Source: Terriglobia bacterium (GTDB lineage: Bacteria > Acidobacteriota > Terriglobia > Bryobacterales > Bryobacteraceae). From it: DNA of 58,356 nucleotides. How positions within the stretch are numbered: the first letter of the stretch is position 1; each line of letters opens with the position of its first letter. Made by a program: the position numbers and the translations under genes. The notes under the pieces are model-generated. The model made no database searches. It was given only the letters and a program-made list of their open reading frames with translations, and was not told the origin of the DNA. The DNA is taken from contig JAIQFI010000041.1 of assembly GCA_020073345.1 (NCBI GenBank), positions 1 through 58,356 of the forward strand, given 5' to 3'. Below, one piece after another: positions 16,684-28,898 of the stretch.

Positions 16684-19600
16684 TTAAAGTTTTGAGGTTT
16701 GGAGGCTGGGGGCATCGCCGGGAACAGGGGCATCTCGAAGCCAGGTTCTCAGCATGCGAGTCAGATCCTCCATCGAGACCGGCTTGGTGATGTAGTCGTC
16801 CATTCCTGCATGGAGACAGCGATCGCGGCATCCGTCGAGGGCCTCGGCGGTCATGGCGATGACCGGAACACGCCGATTCGGACCGTCCAGAGTTCGGATT
16901 CGAGAGGTGGCATCATATCCGTTCATTTCCGGCATCTGGCAATCCATGAACACCAGGTCGTAAGAGAGCGTGCGCAGCATTTCAACGCCCTCACGTCCGT
17001 CGGCGGCCACGTCCGCTTGAATTCCGAGCTTAGCGAGCTGTATCACCGCGACCTTCTGGTTTACGGAATTATCCTCCACCACCAAAACTCTGGGGCCATG
17101 TGCGCCCAGTTCACGTCCGGCCAGTGCGGAAATCGATCGTCCCAGGGATTCTACGGAGCTGGTCCCCTCTGCCAGGTCGGGCCGGTATTTCTTGGCCCAC
17201 AGCGAAAGGAGCGTGTTCGTCAGTTTCGCGTGACGGACCGGCTTGGACAAATAGGCGTCGACGCTGGTGCGCTCCCAGTCGCGGTTTCCGCGCTCCTGGC
17301 CAACCGATGTCAGCAGGATGAATGTGTGGGCGCCATCCATTTCGGGTATTTGACGGTCGGCGATCACGAACTCAAAGGGATCGCCCGCATCACGCGCGGC
17401 ACGAATGGCGTTCAGTCCCTCCTGGGCAGTCGCACAGCTTAGCGCGCGCATTCCCAACCCGGAGATCTGCTCCTGGAGCACGCGGCGGCTCACTTCCCTG
17501 GTATCGATCACCAAAACTTTCAGGCCGTTCAAATCGGGAGCCGGGTCCGCCTGCATCGCCCCATCCACTCCCAATGGCAGCGAGAACCAGAACGTGGAGC
17601 CGTGGTTCACCTGGCTTTCGACGTGGATCGAGCCTCCCATCAGATCTATCAGCTTCCTGGAAATGGCCAGTCCCAGGCCGGTGCCGCCGTATTTGCGCGT
17701 GGTCGATGTATCGGCTTGGGTGAAGGCGTCAAACAACCCCTCGAATTTCTCCGGCGGGATTCCAATCCCGGTGTCGGCGACGGAGACCTTCATTTGTATG
17801 CCGCTGGGATCGTCGGCCAGGCGCTCCGCCGCAATCAACACGTGACCGGTGTGGGTGAATTTCACGGCGTTCCCTACCAGATTGGTGACCACCTGCCGGA
17901 TGCGGTCCGGGTCGCCGGCGAATCGAGCCGGAACACCAGCCGGGTAGCGCACCACCAAATCCAGGCCCTTGGCCTGGGCGCTGGCGGCCAGCATCTCGCT
18001 GATTTCTTCGAGTAACACTCGCAGATCGAACGGGGAAGTCTCGATCACGAGCTTGCCCGCCTCAACCTTTGAGAAATCGAGGATGTCATTGATGATGGTC
18101 ATCAAGGCGTCGCCGGAGGTGCGGATGGTATCGGCGTAGTCCCGTTGTTCGGCAGTCAAATCGGTGCCGAGCAGCAGACCCGCCATACCGATGACTCCAT
18201 TCATCGGAGTCCGAATCTCATGGCTCATGTTGGCCAGGAATTCGCTCTTGGCCCGAGCGGCCGCTTCGGCCTTGGCGCGGGCTTGCTGCAGCGAGACCAG
18301 GATTTCCTTTTCCCGGGTGACGTCCATCGTGGCCCCGACAATTCGTACCGGCCGGTCTCCGTCAAACTCCGGGCGCCCCTGGATTCGGTGGTACGCAACG
18401 GGTCCGTCCGAGGAAGTCCATTTCGTCTCGATCTGAAAAGGCGTCCGGTTGGCGATCGCGTCGTTGCTTGCCGCGGTGATGGCCGCGATTTGATCCGGAT
18501 CGGATATCCTGCCGAACTCCTCCAGCGTGTAACGCACGGGCGACCCCTGAGGCAAGCGGTTCAAAGGCAACATGCCCTCCGAGAGGGTCATCGTATTCGC
18601 CTGCAGATCCACTTCCCAAATCCCAAAGCCGGCCACTTCCTCGGCCAGCCGTAAACGCTCCACGCTTTCCCGAAGCTTATCCAGGATGGTCCGCTCCCTG
18701 GTGATATCGATGGAAGCGCCGATCAAGCGCGGAGCTTTGCCGTCCCCCTCGCGCACTCGCACGTGGTCGCGTTGCCAGCGCTTGGAACCGTCCGGACGCA
18801 TCACCCGGAATTCGAATTGAGCTTCGCCGTTGGAATAGGCTTGCCTCACCGCCTCCGTTACGGCCTCGCGGTCCTGGGGATGCATGAGCTGAATGGTTTC
18901 CTGCTTGTCGACCGAGGTCGTTCCTTCCGGCAGTCCGACAAGGGCTGCCCACCCTGGGGAGCAAATCAACCGCTCGCCCGTGGAGTCCAGTTCGTAAATT
19001 CCAAAGCGCGCAACGTTCTCGGCGAGAGCCATCCGCTCCGCGCTTTCGCGGAGTTTTTCGAGCATCACCTTCTCGTCATTGGTCTCGATGATCGCCCCGA
19101 TGATCCGCGCTGGTTGGCCTTCCACGCCCTTCACCCGCCCTTGAACGCGGCGCCAGCGGTAAGAGCCGTCCTCCAATCGGACTCGAAATTCGGTTTGAAA
19201 GCTATCCCGGGCTTCGATGGCCTGATTCGTGATCTCGCGGGAACGAGGCAGGTCATCCGGATGAATTCGTGCCCGCAGTTCACCATCCGTCGTCCGTGTG
19301 GCTACCGGTGGCAATCCGCTGAGGAAGGCAGCCCCCGCTGACAAAAAGACGCTGTCGCTTGAGGTGTCCATCTCCCAAATGCCGAAGCCAGCTGCGTTTT
19401 CGGCGAGATCCAGGCGTTCTGAGCTTTCCCGGAGCTCTTCAAGCATGGCCTTTTCCCTGGTGATGTCGATGATCGCTCCCACCATCCGAACAGGGCGCCC
19501 GTTTGCGAGTTCCACACGACCGTGACTCCTGCACCATCGCGTTGCGCCGTCCGGAAGCGTCACCTTGAACTCAAGCTCCTGGGGCTCGCCTTTCTCGATC

Positions 19601-20343
19601 GCGCATCGTGTGGCCGCTTCCATTCGCGCGCGGTCGTCATCGCCGATCAGATTTCGTAAGGCAGTCCCCATGACCTGGACAGTACCGCGGGGAAACTGCA
19701 TCAGCGCCGCGGCGCCTTCCGACAGCGTCACGACGTCGGACTCCAGGTCCATTTCCCAGACACCGAATCCCGCGGCTTGCTCGGCGAGCCTAAGGCGGTC
19801 GGCGCTTTTCCGGAGCGGCTCCGCATTCCCAGCATGCGCATGACCTTGCGTATGGCCGGCTGCATGGCGCAACTCCAGCTGGGCCACTACCTGCCTGGCA
19901 AGGACCTTGAGTGTATCGATCTCGTCAGGCTTCAGCTCTCGAGGCGCCTGGTCCATCACGCAGAGGGTGCCCAGATGGAAACCGGACGGCGCGATTAAGG
20001 GCGCGCCCGCATAAAACCGTATATTGAGTTCTGAATTGACCAGCTGGTTCTTCGAAAAGTTGGGATCGGCGGCCGCATCGCGGACCACCAGGACCTGGTC
20101 GCTTAGGATGGCGTGGGCGCAGAAAGATGCTTCGCGAGGGGTTTCCGGAACCGTGAGACCGATTCTGGATTTGAACCACACCCGGTCCCGGTCCACGAAG
20201 CTGATCAGGGAAATCGGACACCCGAGCAGCCGCGAAGCCAGCGTTGTCAGGTCGTCAAACGCCGGTTCAGGCGCTGTATCCACAACATCGTAGGCGCGTA
20301 ATGCCTCCACGCGCGCGTCTTCTTGATCGGCATGTAGGCGCAT
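16684..20343 (-). CDS. Hybrid sensor histidine kinase: GAF, four PAS, HisKA, HATPase, two receivers
   Basis: Soluble hybrid kinase of 1219 aa with no membrane segment. Order: GAF (about 20-165); four PAS/PAC units (about 185-700), each opening with a LAEx(A/V)AxFGIWE-type segment; HisKA with [10 protein letters not shown] (phospho-acceptor His708); HATPase with N box (NLVGNAVKF) and G boxes (DTGIGI, GGTGLGL); a shortened receiver (about 955-1065, [11 protein letters not shown]); and a full receiver (about 1085-1205, [14 protein letters not shown]). No HPt domain is present, so phosphate must pass to a separate protein. The signal sensed is unknown; several redox or ligand inputs are possible. 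The nearest STAS protein (21775) is on the same strand. Confidence 0.93.
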   Translation of the reverse strand: MRLHADQEDARVEALRAYDVVDTAPEPAFDDLTTLASRLLGCPISLISFVDRDRVWFKSRIGLTVPETPREASFCAHAILSDQVLVVRDAAADPNFSKNQLVNSELNIRFYAGAPLIAPSGFHLGTLCVMDQAPRELKPDEIDTLKVLARQVVAQLELRHAAGHTQGHAHAGNAEPLRKSADRLRLAEQAAGFGVWEMDLESDVVTLSEGAAALMQFPRGTVQVMGTALRNLIGDDDRARMEAATRCAIEKGEPQELEFKVTLPDGATRWCRSHGRVELANGRPVRMVGAIIDITREKAMLEELRESSERLDLAENAAGFGIWEMDTSSDSVFLSAGAAFLSGLPPVATRTTDGELRARIHPDDLPRSREITNQAIEARDSFQTEFRVRLEDGSYRWRRVQGRVKGVEGQPARIIGAIIETNDEKVMLEKLRESAERMALAENVARFGIYELDSTGERLICSPGWAALVGLPEGTTSVDKQETIQLMHPQDREAVTEAVRQAYSNGEAQFEFRVMRPDGSKRWQRDHVRVREGDGKAPRLIGASIDITRERTILDKLRESVERLRLAEEVAGFGIWEVDLQANTMTLSEGMLPLNRLPQGSPVRYTLEEFGRISDPDQIAAITAASNDAIANRTPFQIETKWTSSDGPVAYHRIQGRPEFDGDRPVRIVGATMDVTREKEILVSLQQARAKAEAAARAKSEFLANMSHEIRTPMNGVIGMAGLLLGTDLTAEQRDYADTIRTSGDALMTIINDILDFSKVEAGKLVIETSPFDLRVLLEEISEMLAASAQAKGLDLVVRYPAGVPARFAGDPDRIRQVVTNLVGNAVKFTHTGHVLIAAERLADDPSGIQMKVSVADTGIGIPPEKFEGLFDAFTQADTSTTRKYGGTGLGLAISRKLIDLMGGSIHVESQVNHGSTFWFSLPLGVDGAMQADPAPDLNGLKVLVIDTREVSRRVLQEQISGLGMRALSCATAQEGLNAIRAARDAGDPFEFVIADRQIPEMDGAHTFILLTSVGQERGNRDWERTSVDAYLSKPVRHAKLTNTLLSLWAKKYRPDLAEGTSSVESLGRSISALAGRELGAHGPRVLVVEDNSVNQKVAVIQLAKLGIQADVAADGREGVEMLRTLSYDLVFMDCQMPEMNGYDATSRIRTLDGPNRRVPVIAMTAEALDGCRDRCLHAGMDDYITKPVSMEDLTRMLRTWLRDAPVPGDAPSLQTSKL

Positions 20344-20583
20344 TTTCCTAGTCGGGTAATCGGTAGTCTAGCCACATATTGAATCGGGTACTTACCTTAG
20401 AAGAGGCCCTAACTTCAAGGGCGCTGTCGAGGCGCCTGGGGCCAAGGGGATGGATTTGTATCTCCTACACGATCTGGATGATGCCGTGCCCGATCCGTTT
20501 CCGAGACGGAGCGACATGATATCCTCATACGTTGCGCGAAAGCATCGCATAAACTCAGCGAACCTCAAGGAGCCAGCCCGAAG

Positions 20584-21765
20584 ATGAAGTTGAGCACCGA
20601 CCGCATTCTCACGACCCATGTTGGCAGCCTGCCGCGCCCGCAGGATGTGGTCGATCTGATCTTTGCGCAGGATCGCGGCGAGCCCATCGATCAAGCCAAG
20701 TTCGACGCCACGGTGCAGCGCGCCGTCGACGATGTGATCAGGCTTCAGAAGGAAGCGGGCGTCGACATTCCCAGCGACGGCGAGCAGAGCAAGATCAGCT
20801 ACGCCACGTACATCCGCCACCGTTTGACCGGGTTCGAGGGCGATTCCCAGCGGCCGACGCCGCAGGATCTGGACGATTTCCCGGACTATCGCGACAAGCT
20901 GGTGAAGGAAGGGCATTCGGCGACATACAAGCGTCCTGTGTGCAAGGGCGAGATCAAGGTCAAGTCGCTCGCGCCCGTGAAAGAAGATATCGCGCGTATG
21001 AAGAACGCGCTGGCCAAGGCCGGCGTTACCGAAGGCTTCATGAATTCGGTCTCGCCCGGCACGGTGGCCGTGTTCCAGCCCAACGAATACTATCCGACCC
21101 ACGAAGCTTACATGGCCGCGGTCTCGGAAGGCATGCGCGCGGAGTACGAGGAGATCGTGAAATCGGGACTGCTGCTGCAGCTGGATTGCCCGGATCTGGC
21201 GATGGGGCGGCACACCCGCTTCAAGAATCTGGACGAGGCGGGCTTTCTCCGGAACGCCGAGATCCAGGTGGAGGCGCTGAATCACGCGCTGGCAAATTGT
21301 CCCGCCGATCGCGTGCGCATGCACGTGTGCTGGGGAAATTACGAGGGTCCGCACACCCACGATATCGCCTTGACCAAAATGCTCCCGATCATCCTGAAAG
21401 CCAAGCCCATGGCGTTTCTGCTGGAAGGCGCGAATCCACGGCACGCGCATGAGTGGGAAGTGTGGAAGACGCACAAGCTGCCGGCCGATAAGGTGCTGGT
21501 CCCGGGCGTGGTGGAGACCACCAGCAACTTCGTGGAGCATCCGGAAGTGGTCGCGCAGCGCATTGTGCGCTATGCCGAGGTGATCGGACGCGAACGGATC
21601 CTTGCTGGAAGCGACTGCGGGTTCGGGACCTTCGCCGGTTTCGGCCCGGTGCATCCTTCGATCGGCTGGATGAAGCTGAAGTCGCTGGCCGAGGGCGCGG
21701 CGATCGCGAGCAAGAAGCTGTGGGGGAAAGCGTCCCCGCAGGCCCACCTGGGGTCGGCGAATTAG
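20584..21765 (+). CDS. Cobalamin-independent methionine-synthase-like (MetE C-terminal family) protein
   Basis: Protein of 393 aa corresponding to the catalytic half of MetE. It starts TTHVGSLPRP, and carries SDGEQSK, HVCWGNYEGPH and GVVETTSNFVEH, with GSDCGFGTF near the C-terminus. His and Cys in those last motifs are the expected Zn ligands that activate a thiol for alkyl transfer. Members with only this half include alkyl transferases acting on coenzyme M or other thiols, so a simple MetE label would be too precise. A GGAG site lies before the ATG. It stands alone, divergent from the hybrid kinase. Confidence 0.88.
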   Translation: MKLSTDRILTTHVGSLPRPQDVVDLIFAQDRGEPIDQAKFDATVQRAVDDVIRLQKEAGVDIPSDGEQSKISYATYIRHRLTGFEGDSQRPTPQDLDDFPDYRDKLVKEGHSATYKRPVCKGEIKVKSLAPVKEDIARMKNALAKAGVTEGFMNSVSPGTVAVFQPNEYYPTHEAYMAAVSEGMRAEYEEIVKSGLLLQLDCPDLAMGRHTRFKNLDEAGFLRNAEIQVEALNHALANCPADRVRMHVCWGNYEGPHTHDIALTKMLPIILKAKPMAFLLEGANPRHAHEWEVWKTHKLPADKVLVPGVVETTSNFVEHPEVVAQRIVRYAEVIGRERILAGSDCGFGTFAGFGPVHPSIGWMKLKSLAEGAAIASKKLWGKASPQAHLGSAN

Positions 21766-21774
21766 TCGGGCGAA

Positions 21775-22137
21775 CTAGGCGCCCGCGCCGTCCGCGGACA
21801 AGATCCCGCAGGCCTCGTCGACATTCGCGTCGAGCGCCGTGATGCGGTCCATGTGCACGATCTCGAAGGCCTTGGCCACCGTGCCCTGCGCGCCGGCCAC
21901 GCGCATCTTGCCGCCGGCCCTTTCGATTTGCCCATTGCAGGCGACCAGCATGCCAATACCGGCGCTGTCGATGTAGTCGAGCCTGGTGACGTCGATCACC
22001 AGCTTGCGGGCTCCGTCGTCAATCGCACGCTTGACGGCGCTCTCGACGGTCATCAATTCATTGCCCAGATTCAGGTGTCCCGTCAACTCCACTACAGTCA
22101 GGTCTGGCTCCACCTTCCGGATTTTCGATCCTGGCAT
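21775..22137 (-). CDS. STAS domain protein, anti-sigma-factor antagonist type
   Basis: Single STAS domain of 120 aa. The conserved IDSAGIGML segment (Ser near residue 62) is the usual phosphorylation site of SpoIIAA/RsbV-like antagonists. The strand-helix pattern LTVVELTGHLN, KLVIDVTRLDYIDSAG and MRVAGAQG is typical. Such proteins switch partner anti-sigma kinases or other complexes through Ser phosphorylation. No anti-sigma factor or phosphatase is adjacent, so the partner is unknown. It converges on the methyltransferase gene, with only 9 bp between stops. Confidence 0.85.
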   Translation of the reverse strand: MPGSKIRKVEPDLTVVELTGHLNLGNELMTVESAVKRAIDDGARKLVIDVTRLDYIDSAGIGMLVACNGQIERAGGKMRVAGAQGTVAKAFEIVHMDRITALDANVDEACGILSADGAGA

Positions 22138-22176
22138 GTGAACGATTGTACTCCCTAACGGCGGTCGCGAATTGCA

Positions 22177-22182
22177 TATAAT
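22177..22182 (+). promoter_or_regulatory. -10 element very close to a start codon
   Basis: TATAAT at 22177-22182 is a perfect -10 hexamer. The start ATG of the next gene is at 22193, so a transcript would begin at or just before the start codon (leaderless). No good -35 is at the right distance; TTGTAC at 22146-22151 is 25 bp away. Confidence 0.4.
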
Positions 22183-22192
22183 GCGGTGTGCT

Positions 22193-23089
22193 ATGAGTAA
22201 GGCTCCTCTGCTGATGTTGTCAGTGGCGTTTTTGGGCGCGCCCGCGTTCGCGCAAGTCGATTTCTCGGGCGAATGGGCGCCGCTGTATCACGAGGACGGC
22301 CCCGAACGCCTGCCCGGCCCGGAGTTGGGCGATTACACCGAGCTTCCCATCAACGACGCCGCCCGCCTGCGCGCCGATAGCTGGGATGCCGACCGGATCT
22401 CGGTGGTCGAGCAGTATCAATGCCGTCCGCACGGGTCGGATTACTCGATGCGCGGCCTGGGCAACATGCGCGTGACAAGGGACATCGATCTGGCGACGCA
22501 GCGCCTGGTGGCGTTTCACACGCACATGCTGGCGTGGGACAGCGAGAGGACCATCTATATGGATGGCCGGGCGCATCCTCCGGAGTACGCCAATCACACC
22601 TGGCAGGGATTTTCGACGGCCGTGTGGGAAGGCAATATGCTGACCATCACGACCACCCACCTGAAGGAGAATTACATCCGGCGCAACGGCGTGCCGCGCA
22701 GCGATCAGGCCACGGTGACAGAACACTGGATGCGCCACGGAGATTATCTGACAGTGGTGACCGTGATCGACGATCCGGTGTTTCTGACCGAGCCGCTGGT
22801 GCGCAGCGATAACTGGTATCTGGATCCCGGCCAGCACATCGGCATCTTCGGCTGCGAGCACGCTCCGGAATTGCCCAAGGCGGAGGGCGTGGTTCCGCAT
22901 CATCTGCCGGGGACGAATCCTTACCTGCGCGAGATTTCGGAATGGTATGGAATCCCGTACGAGGCGACTCGCGGCGGCGCCGAGACGCTGTATCCCGAAT
23001 ACCGGCAAAAGCTGAACGGGTATAAAGCCCCGCCCAAGTGCGACCGCTACTGCACCTGTACGACTCTGTTCGACTGCCAACTGAGATGA
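22193..23089 (+). CDS. Secreted paralogue 4 (same superfamily, longer form)
   Basis: Exported protein of 298 aa. Signal peptide residues 1-20 (GAPAFAQ), then VDFSGEWAP. The family core is changed from the 1.2-4 kb trio: TWQGFSTAVWEGNMLTITTTHL replaces GHWxGDTLVVD, and the line NGVPRSDQATVTEHW with VVTVIDDPVF and EPLVRS is kept. A Cys-rich tail (CDRYCTCTTLFDC) is unique to this member. The ATG at 22193 was chosen because the signal peptide begins there. It overlaps the MBL-fold gene by ATGA, so three genes (22193-24761) form one operon. Confidence 0.75.
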   Translation: MSKAPLLMLSVAFLGAPAFAQVDFSGEWAPLYHEDGPERLPGPELGDYTELPINDAARLRADSWDADRISVVEQYQCRPHGSDYSMRGLGNMRVTRDIDLATQRLVAFHTHMLAWDSERTIYMDGRAHPPEYANHTWQGFSTAVWEGNMLTITTTHLKENYIRRNGVPRSDQATVTEHWMRHGDYLTVVTVIDDPVFLTEPLVRSDNWYLDPGQHIGIFGCEHAPELPKAEGVVPHHLPGTNPYLREISEWYGIPYEATRGGAETLYPEYRQKLNGYKAPPKCDRYCTCTTLFDCQLR

Positions 23090-23988
23090 GCATGAAGATC
23101 ATTACAGCCGCAACGATGCTTTTGGCAGGCAGCGCCTGGGCGCAGGAAGTCCACGTATTTCCTGTGCAGGGGAACGTTTCCATGATCGTGGGACCGGGCG
23201 GCAACACCACGGTCCAGGTGGGGAAAGAAGGGATCGTGGTGGTGGATACGCAGAACGCGGCGGCTGCGCCCCAAGTAATGGCCGCGATTCGCACGCTATC
23301 GGACAGGCCCATCCTCTGGGTGATCAACACCAGCATGGATGTGGATCACATGGGCGGAAACGAAGCGTTGATCCGGCTGGGTGGATCGACGGAAGCGAGC
23401 GAGCGGGCTCGAGTGATCACGCATGAGAACGTCTTGAATCGGCTGGTGGCGCCGGAAGCGGCAAAAGCGCGGGTAGCCGATGCGGCCAGTATCAACGACA
23501 CGTATTTCCGATCGCCCAAGGATTTCCTGTTCAACGGCGAGGCCGTGATGGTGTATCACCTGCCCGCGGCGCATACTGACGGCGACAGCATCGTGTTATT
23601 TCGCAAGTCGGACGTGATCAGCAGCGGCGATATATTCACGCCGGATCGCTACCCGGTGATCGATCTCGCAAACGGCGGCAGTGTACAAGGGCTTCTGGAC
23701 GGGTTGAATAGAATTCTGGAAATGGCCGTAGCGGGGAAGTACCAGGAAGGCGGTACGTTCGTGATCCCGGGCCATGGACGCCTATGCGATGAAGCCGATG
23801 TGGTGGAGTTCCGCGACATGGTCACCATCATTCGCGATCGCGTGCAGGACATGATCAAGAAAGGCATGACCCTCGACCAGGTGAAGGCGGGCAAGCCCAG
23901 CCGGGATTACGACACGCAATACAAGGGATCGCCGGACGTGTTCGTGGAGGCGATTTATAAGAGTCTTGCCGCGAGGAAAGCGCCATGA
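23086..23988 (+). CDS. MBL-fold protein with altered metal-binding motif
   Basis: Exported protein of about 300 aa with a signal peptide (MSMKIITAATMLLAGSAWAQ). It has a metallo-beta-lactamase-type fold: GPGGNTTVQVGKEGIVVVDT, HTDGDSIV, SSGDIF and IPGHG. The HxHxDH metal motif reads S83-M-D85-V-D87-H88. The two histidines that hold the first metal are therefore replaced, while D87 and H88 and the later His and Asp remain. The start overlaps the stop of the preceding gene (ATGA), and its own end overlaps the next gene in the same way. Probably a hydrolase-like protein of the outer space with one metal site or none. Confidence 0.82.
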   Translation: MSMKIITAATMLLAGSAWAQEVHVFPVQGNVSMIVGPGGNTTVQVGKEGIVVVDTQNAAAAPQVMAAIRTLSDRPILWVINTSMDVDHMGGNEALIRLGGSTEASERARVITHENVLNRLVAPEAAKARVADAASINDTYFRSPKDFLFNGEAVMVYHLPAAHTDGDSIVLFRKSDVISSGDIFTPDRYPVIDLANGGSVQGLLDGLNRILEMAVAGKYQEGGTFVIPGHGRLCDEADVVEFRDMVTIIRDRVQDMIKKGMTLDQVKAGKPSRDYDTQYKGSPDVFVEAIYKSLAARKAP

Positions 23989-24761
23989 GATACGCGCTCC
24001 TATTTGTGGCGGCGTTACTGCCGGCGTTCGCGCAACTGGGTCCTGCTCCGGCCAAGCCGAAGCCGGCGCGCAACGCCAAGGAAGCCGCGCCGGTGGATTT
24101 CACCGGCTATTGGGTATCGGTGGTGACCGAAGACTGGCGCTGGCGGATGGTCACCCCGGCGAAGGGCGATTTCGCGGGAATCCCTTTGAGCGCTGAAGGC
24201 CGCAAAGCCGGCAACGCCTGGGATCCGGCGAAAGACGAAGCCGCGGGCGAGCAGTGCCGGGCTTATGGCGCTCCCGCCGTGATGCGGATTCCAGGACGTT
24301 TGCATATCACTTGGGCGGACGACAACACGCTTCAGATCGACACGGATCAGGGCACGCAGACCCGGCTGCTCCATTTCGGCGGAAAGCCGGTTCAAGGTGC
24401 CCCCGCACCCACTTGGCAGGGTTATTCCGTCGCGCAATGGGAACCTCCGGTGCGCGGGGTGCAATCGCCGCAACAGGGGCTCGGAGCCACACGGGAAGGC
24501 AGTCGGGGACGATCGCTCGAAGTGGTTACCACGCAGATTCGGCCCGGGTATCTGAGGAAGAACGGCCCGCCCTACAGCGGAAACACTGTTTTGAAGGAGT
24601 TTTTCGATCTTTCGGTGGAACGGAATGGGGATCCGTGGTTCGTGGTGACGACGATTGTCGAGGATCCGCAGAATCTGAACGAGCCTTTTGTCACCAGCAC
24701 GAATTTCAAGAAGCAGCGGGACGCGGCCGGTTTTAGTCCGGCGGCCTGTTCGGCGCGGTAG
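23985..24761 (+). CDS. Secreted paralogue 5
   Basis: Exported protein of 258 aa. Signal peptide (residues 1-16, PAFAQ), then Lys/Pro-rich linker and PVDFTGYWVSVV. The related core reads TWQGYSVAQWE, VVTTQIRPGYLRKNGPPYSG, VVTTIVEDPQNLNEPFVTS, as in the gene at 22193. It ends in SPAACSAR. Being the third gene of an ATGA-overlapping operon with the MBL-fold protein between two paralogues suggests a joint role of the three products outside the inner membrane. Function unknown. Confidence 0.75.
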   Translation: MRYALLFVAALLPAFAQLGPAPAKPKPARNAKEAAPVDFTGYWVSVVTEDWRWRMVTPAKGDFAGIPLSAEGRKAGNAWDPAKDEAAGEQCRAYGAPAVMRIPGRLHITWADDNTLQIDTDQGTQTRLLHFGGKPVQGAPAPTWQGYSVAQWEPPVRGVQSPQQGLGATREGSRGRSLEVVTTQIRPGYLRKNGPPYSGNTVLKEFFDLSVERNGDPWFVVTTIVEDPQNLNEPFVTSTNFKKQRDAAGFSPAACSAR

Positions 24762-24811
24762 ACCGCTTTTGTTGCATACATAATGCCGGGTGCGGTATCG
24801 TAGCCAAATGA

Positions 24812-24833
24812 CCGTTCCGGGTTCCCGGAACGG
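24812..24833 (+). other. Perfect hairpin in the hppA leader
   Basis: CCGTTCCGGG (24812-24821) and CCCGGAACGG (24824-24833) are perfect complements with two bases between them. It may end the preceding operon or fold in the 5' leader of the pyrophosphatase mRNA. No T run follows. Confidence 0.45.
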
Positions 24834-24869
24834 GTCTCTCTCGTGTACCCAATTGGAGGGGTTTCCCGG

Positions 24870-27302
<2,433 letters not shown>

Positions 27303-27311
27303 GCTGAAGTC

Positions 27312-28898
27312 GTGCGTGGGCTGGCCGGAATAGTTTTTGCAATGACGCTTTCGGCGGCGACCATTCCTGATCTCGCGGAGTTGAATCGCATGATCGCGCG
27401 GTTCGCTCCGGTGGAGTTGCACGCGGACGCATCCAGGCTGTCTCCTGGCGATCGAAAGGCCCTGGCGAAGCTGCTGGATGCGGCTCGCGTCATCGATGAT
27501 ACTTTCCTCACGCAGGTCTGGAGTGGTAACGCCGCTCTGCGTGCGCAGCTTGCTCAGGATACATCGGCACTGGGCAAGGCGCGGTTGCACTACTTCGATC
27601 TGAACAAGGGTCCGTGGTCGGATCTGGATGATCACGCGGCATTCATTCCCGGCGTTCCCGACAAGCAACTTCCGGGGGCGAACTTTTATCCGAAGGACAT
27701 GACGAAGCAGGAGTTTGAGACATTCGCCAGTTCGGCGAACGATGCCGCACGAGGATTCTTCACAATTGTCAGGCGAGGCGCGGACAAGAAGCTCCAGACG
27801 ATGCCGTATAGCGTCGCGTACAAGAGCGATCTGAGCCGAGCGGCCAAGCTTCTCGAAGAGGGTGCGGCGCTGACCCCGAACAAGTCTCTCCAAGAATTCC
27901 TTCGGCTTCGCGCGAAAGCGTTCCTGAGCAACGACTACTACGCGAGCGACGTTGCCTGGATGAAGCTCGACGCGCCCATCGACATCACCATCGGGCCGTA
28001 CGAGACTTACATGGACGAGATCTTCGGGTACAAGGCGGCCTTCGAAGCCTACGTCACATTACGAGACGACGAAGAGACTGCCAAGCTCAAGATGTTCGCC
28101 GATCACTTGCAGGAGATCGAGAACAATCTTCCCTTGGATCCGAAGTATCGCAATCCCAAGATAGGTGCGCTGGCGCCGATTCGCGTGGTGAATCAGGTGC
28201 TCGCGACGGGCGACGGCGCGCATGGAGTTCGTACCGCGGCATTCAACCTGCCCAACGACGAACGCATTGTGCAAAAGATGGGCTCGAAACGGGTGATGCT
28301 CAAGAATGTCCAGGAGGCGAAGTTTGCGAAAATCCTGGAGCCGATTGCGAAACGTGTTTTGGCGCCCGACGAACAGGGCGATCTGAGTTTCAACGCCTTC
28401 TTCACGCATATCCTGGCGCACGAGATGACCCACGGCATCGGGCCACAAAATAACGTTAGGCAGTCGCTCAAGGAGTTACATTCGGCGATCGAGGAAGCCA
28501 AAGCTGACGCCACCGGGTTGTTCATGATGCAGTATCTGTTCGATCACAAACTGCTGCCGGCGGCCGAGAAGTCGCTGTACACCACGTTTCTGGCGTCGTC
28601 CTTCCGTACGCTGCGCTTCGGAGTCCATGAGGCGCACGGCAAGGGCATGGCGCTGCAATTCAACTACCTGATGGACAAAGGCGCGTTCGTCGCGCGGCCG
28701 GACGGGACGTTTGCAGTGGACTTCGCCAAGATCCAGCCCGCCGTGCGCGACCTGGTGCGCGATCTGCTGACCATCGAGGCGACGGGCGATTATGCGGGGG
28801 CCAAGAAGATGCTGGACGAACTCGGTGTGCTGCGCCCGCCGCTGCAGCAGGCGCTCGCAAGACTCACGGATATCCCGACCGATATCGAACCTATTTGA
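27312..28898 (+). CDS. HExxH metallopeptidase, DPP III-like (M49-type) domain
   Basis: Exported protein of 528 aa starting with GTG, 9 bp after hppA. Signal peptide about residues 1-16 (AMTLSAA). The metal motif AHEMTHGIGPQ (near residue 375) supplies HExxH, and EEAKADATGLF, about 25 residues later, supplies the third ligand Glu. This HExxH-GIGP-EExKAD layout is seen in dipeptidyl peptidase III-like proteins, including the C-terminal part of plant Nudix-3, rather than in thermolysin. Upstream parts (YPKDMTKQEFE, PYETYMDEIFGYKAAFEAYV) fit the same family. Zn-dependent peptidase activity is inferred; the substrate is unknown. Confidence 0.8.
   Translation: MRGLAGIVFAMTLSAATIPDLAELNRMIARFAPVELHADASRLSPGDRKALAKLLDAARVIDDTFLTQVWSGNAALRAQLAQDTSALGKARLHYFDLNKGPWSDLDDHAAFIPGVPDKQLPGANFYPKDMTKQEFETFASSANDAARGFFTIVRRGADKKLQTMPYSVAYKSDLSRAAKLLEEGAALTPNKSLQEFLRLRAKAFLSNDYYASDVAWMKLDAPIDITIGPYETYMDEIFGYKAAFEAYVTLRDDEETAKLKMFADHLQEIENNLPLDPKYRNPKIGALAPIRVVNQVLATGDGAHGVRTAAFNLPNDERIVQKMGSKRVMLKNVQEAKFAKILEPIAKRVLAPDEQGDLSFNAFFTHILAHEMTHGIGPQNNVRQSLKELHSAIEEAKADATGLFMMQYLFDHKLLPAAEKSLYTTFLASSFRTLRFGVHEAHGKGMALQFNYLMDKGAFVARPDGTFAVDFAKIQPAVRDLVRDLLTIEATGDYAGAKKMLDELGVLRPPLQQALARLTDIPTDIEPI

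Noticed and set aside
20450-20587. 45-codon plus-strand frame ending in an ATGA overlap with the methyltransferase start
   Set aside because: It could be a coupled leader peptide, but its ribosome binding site is weak and it uses many rare codons (ATA, AGA, CTA). Not enough support.
20392-21747. 451-codon minus-strand frame over the methyltransferase
   Set aside because: Antisense of the MetE-like gene, which has clear motifs on the plus strand.
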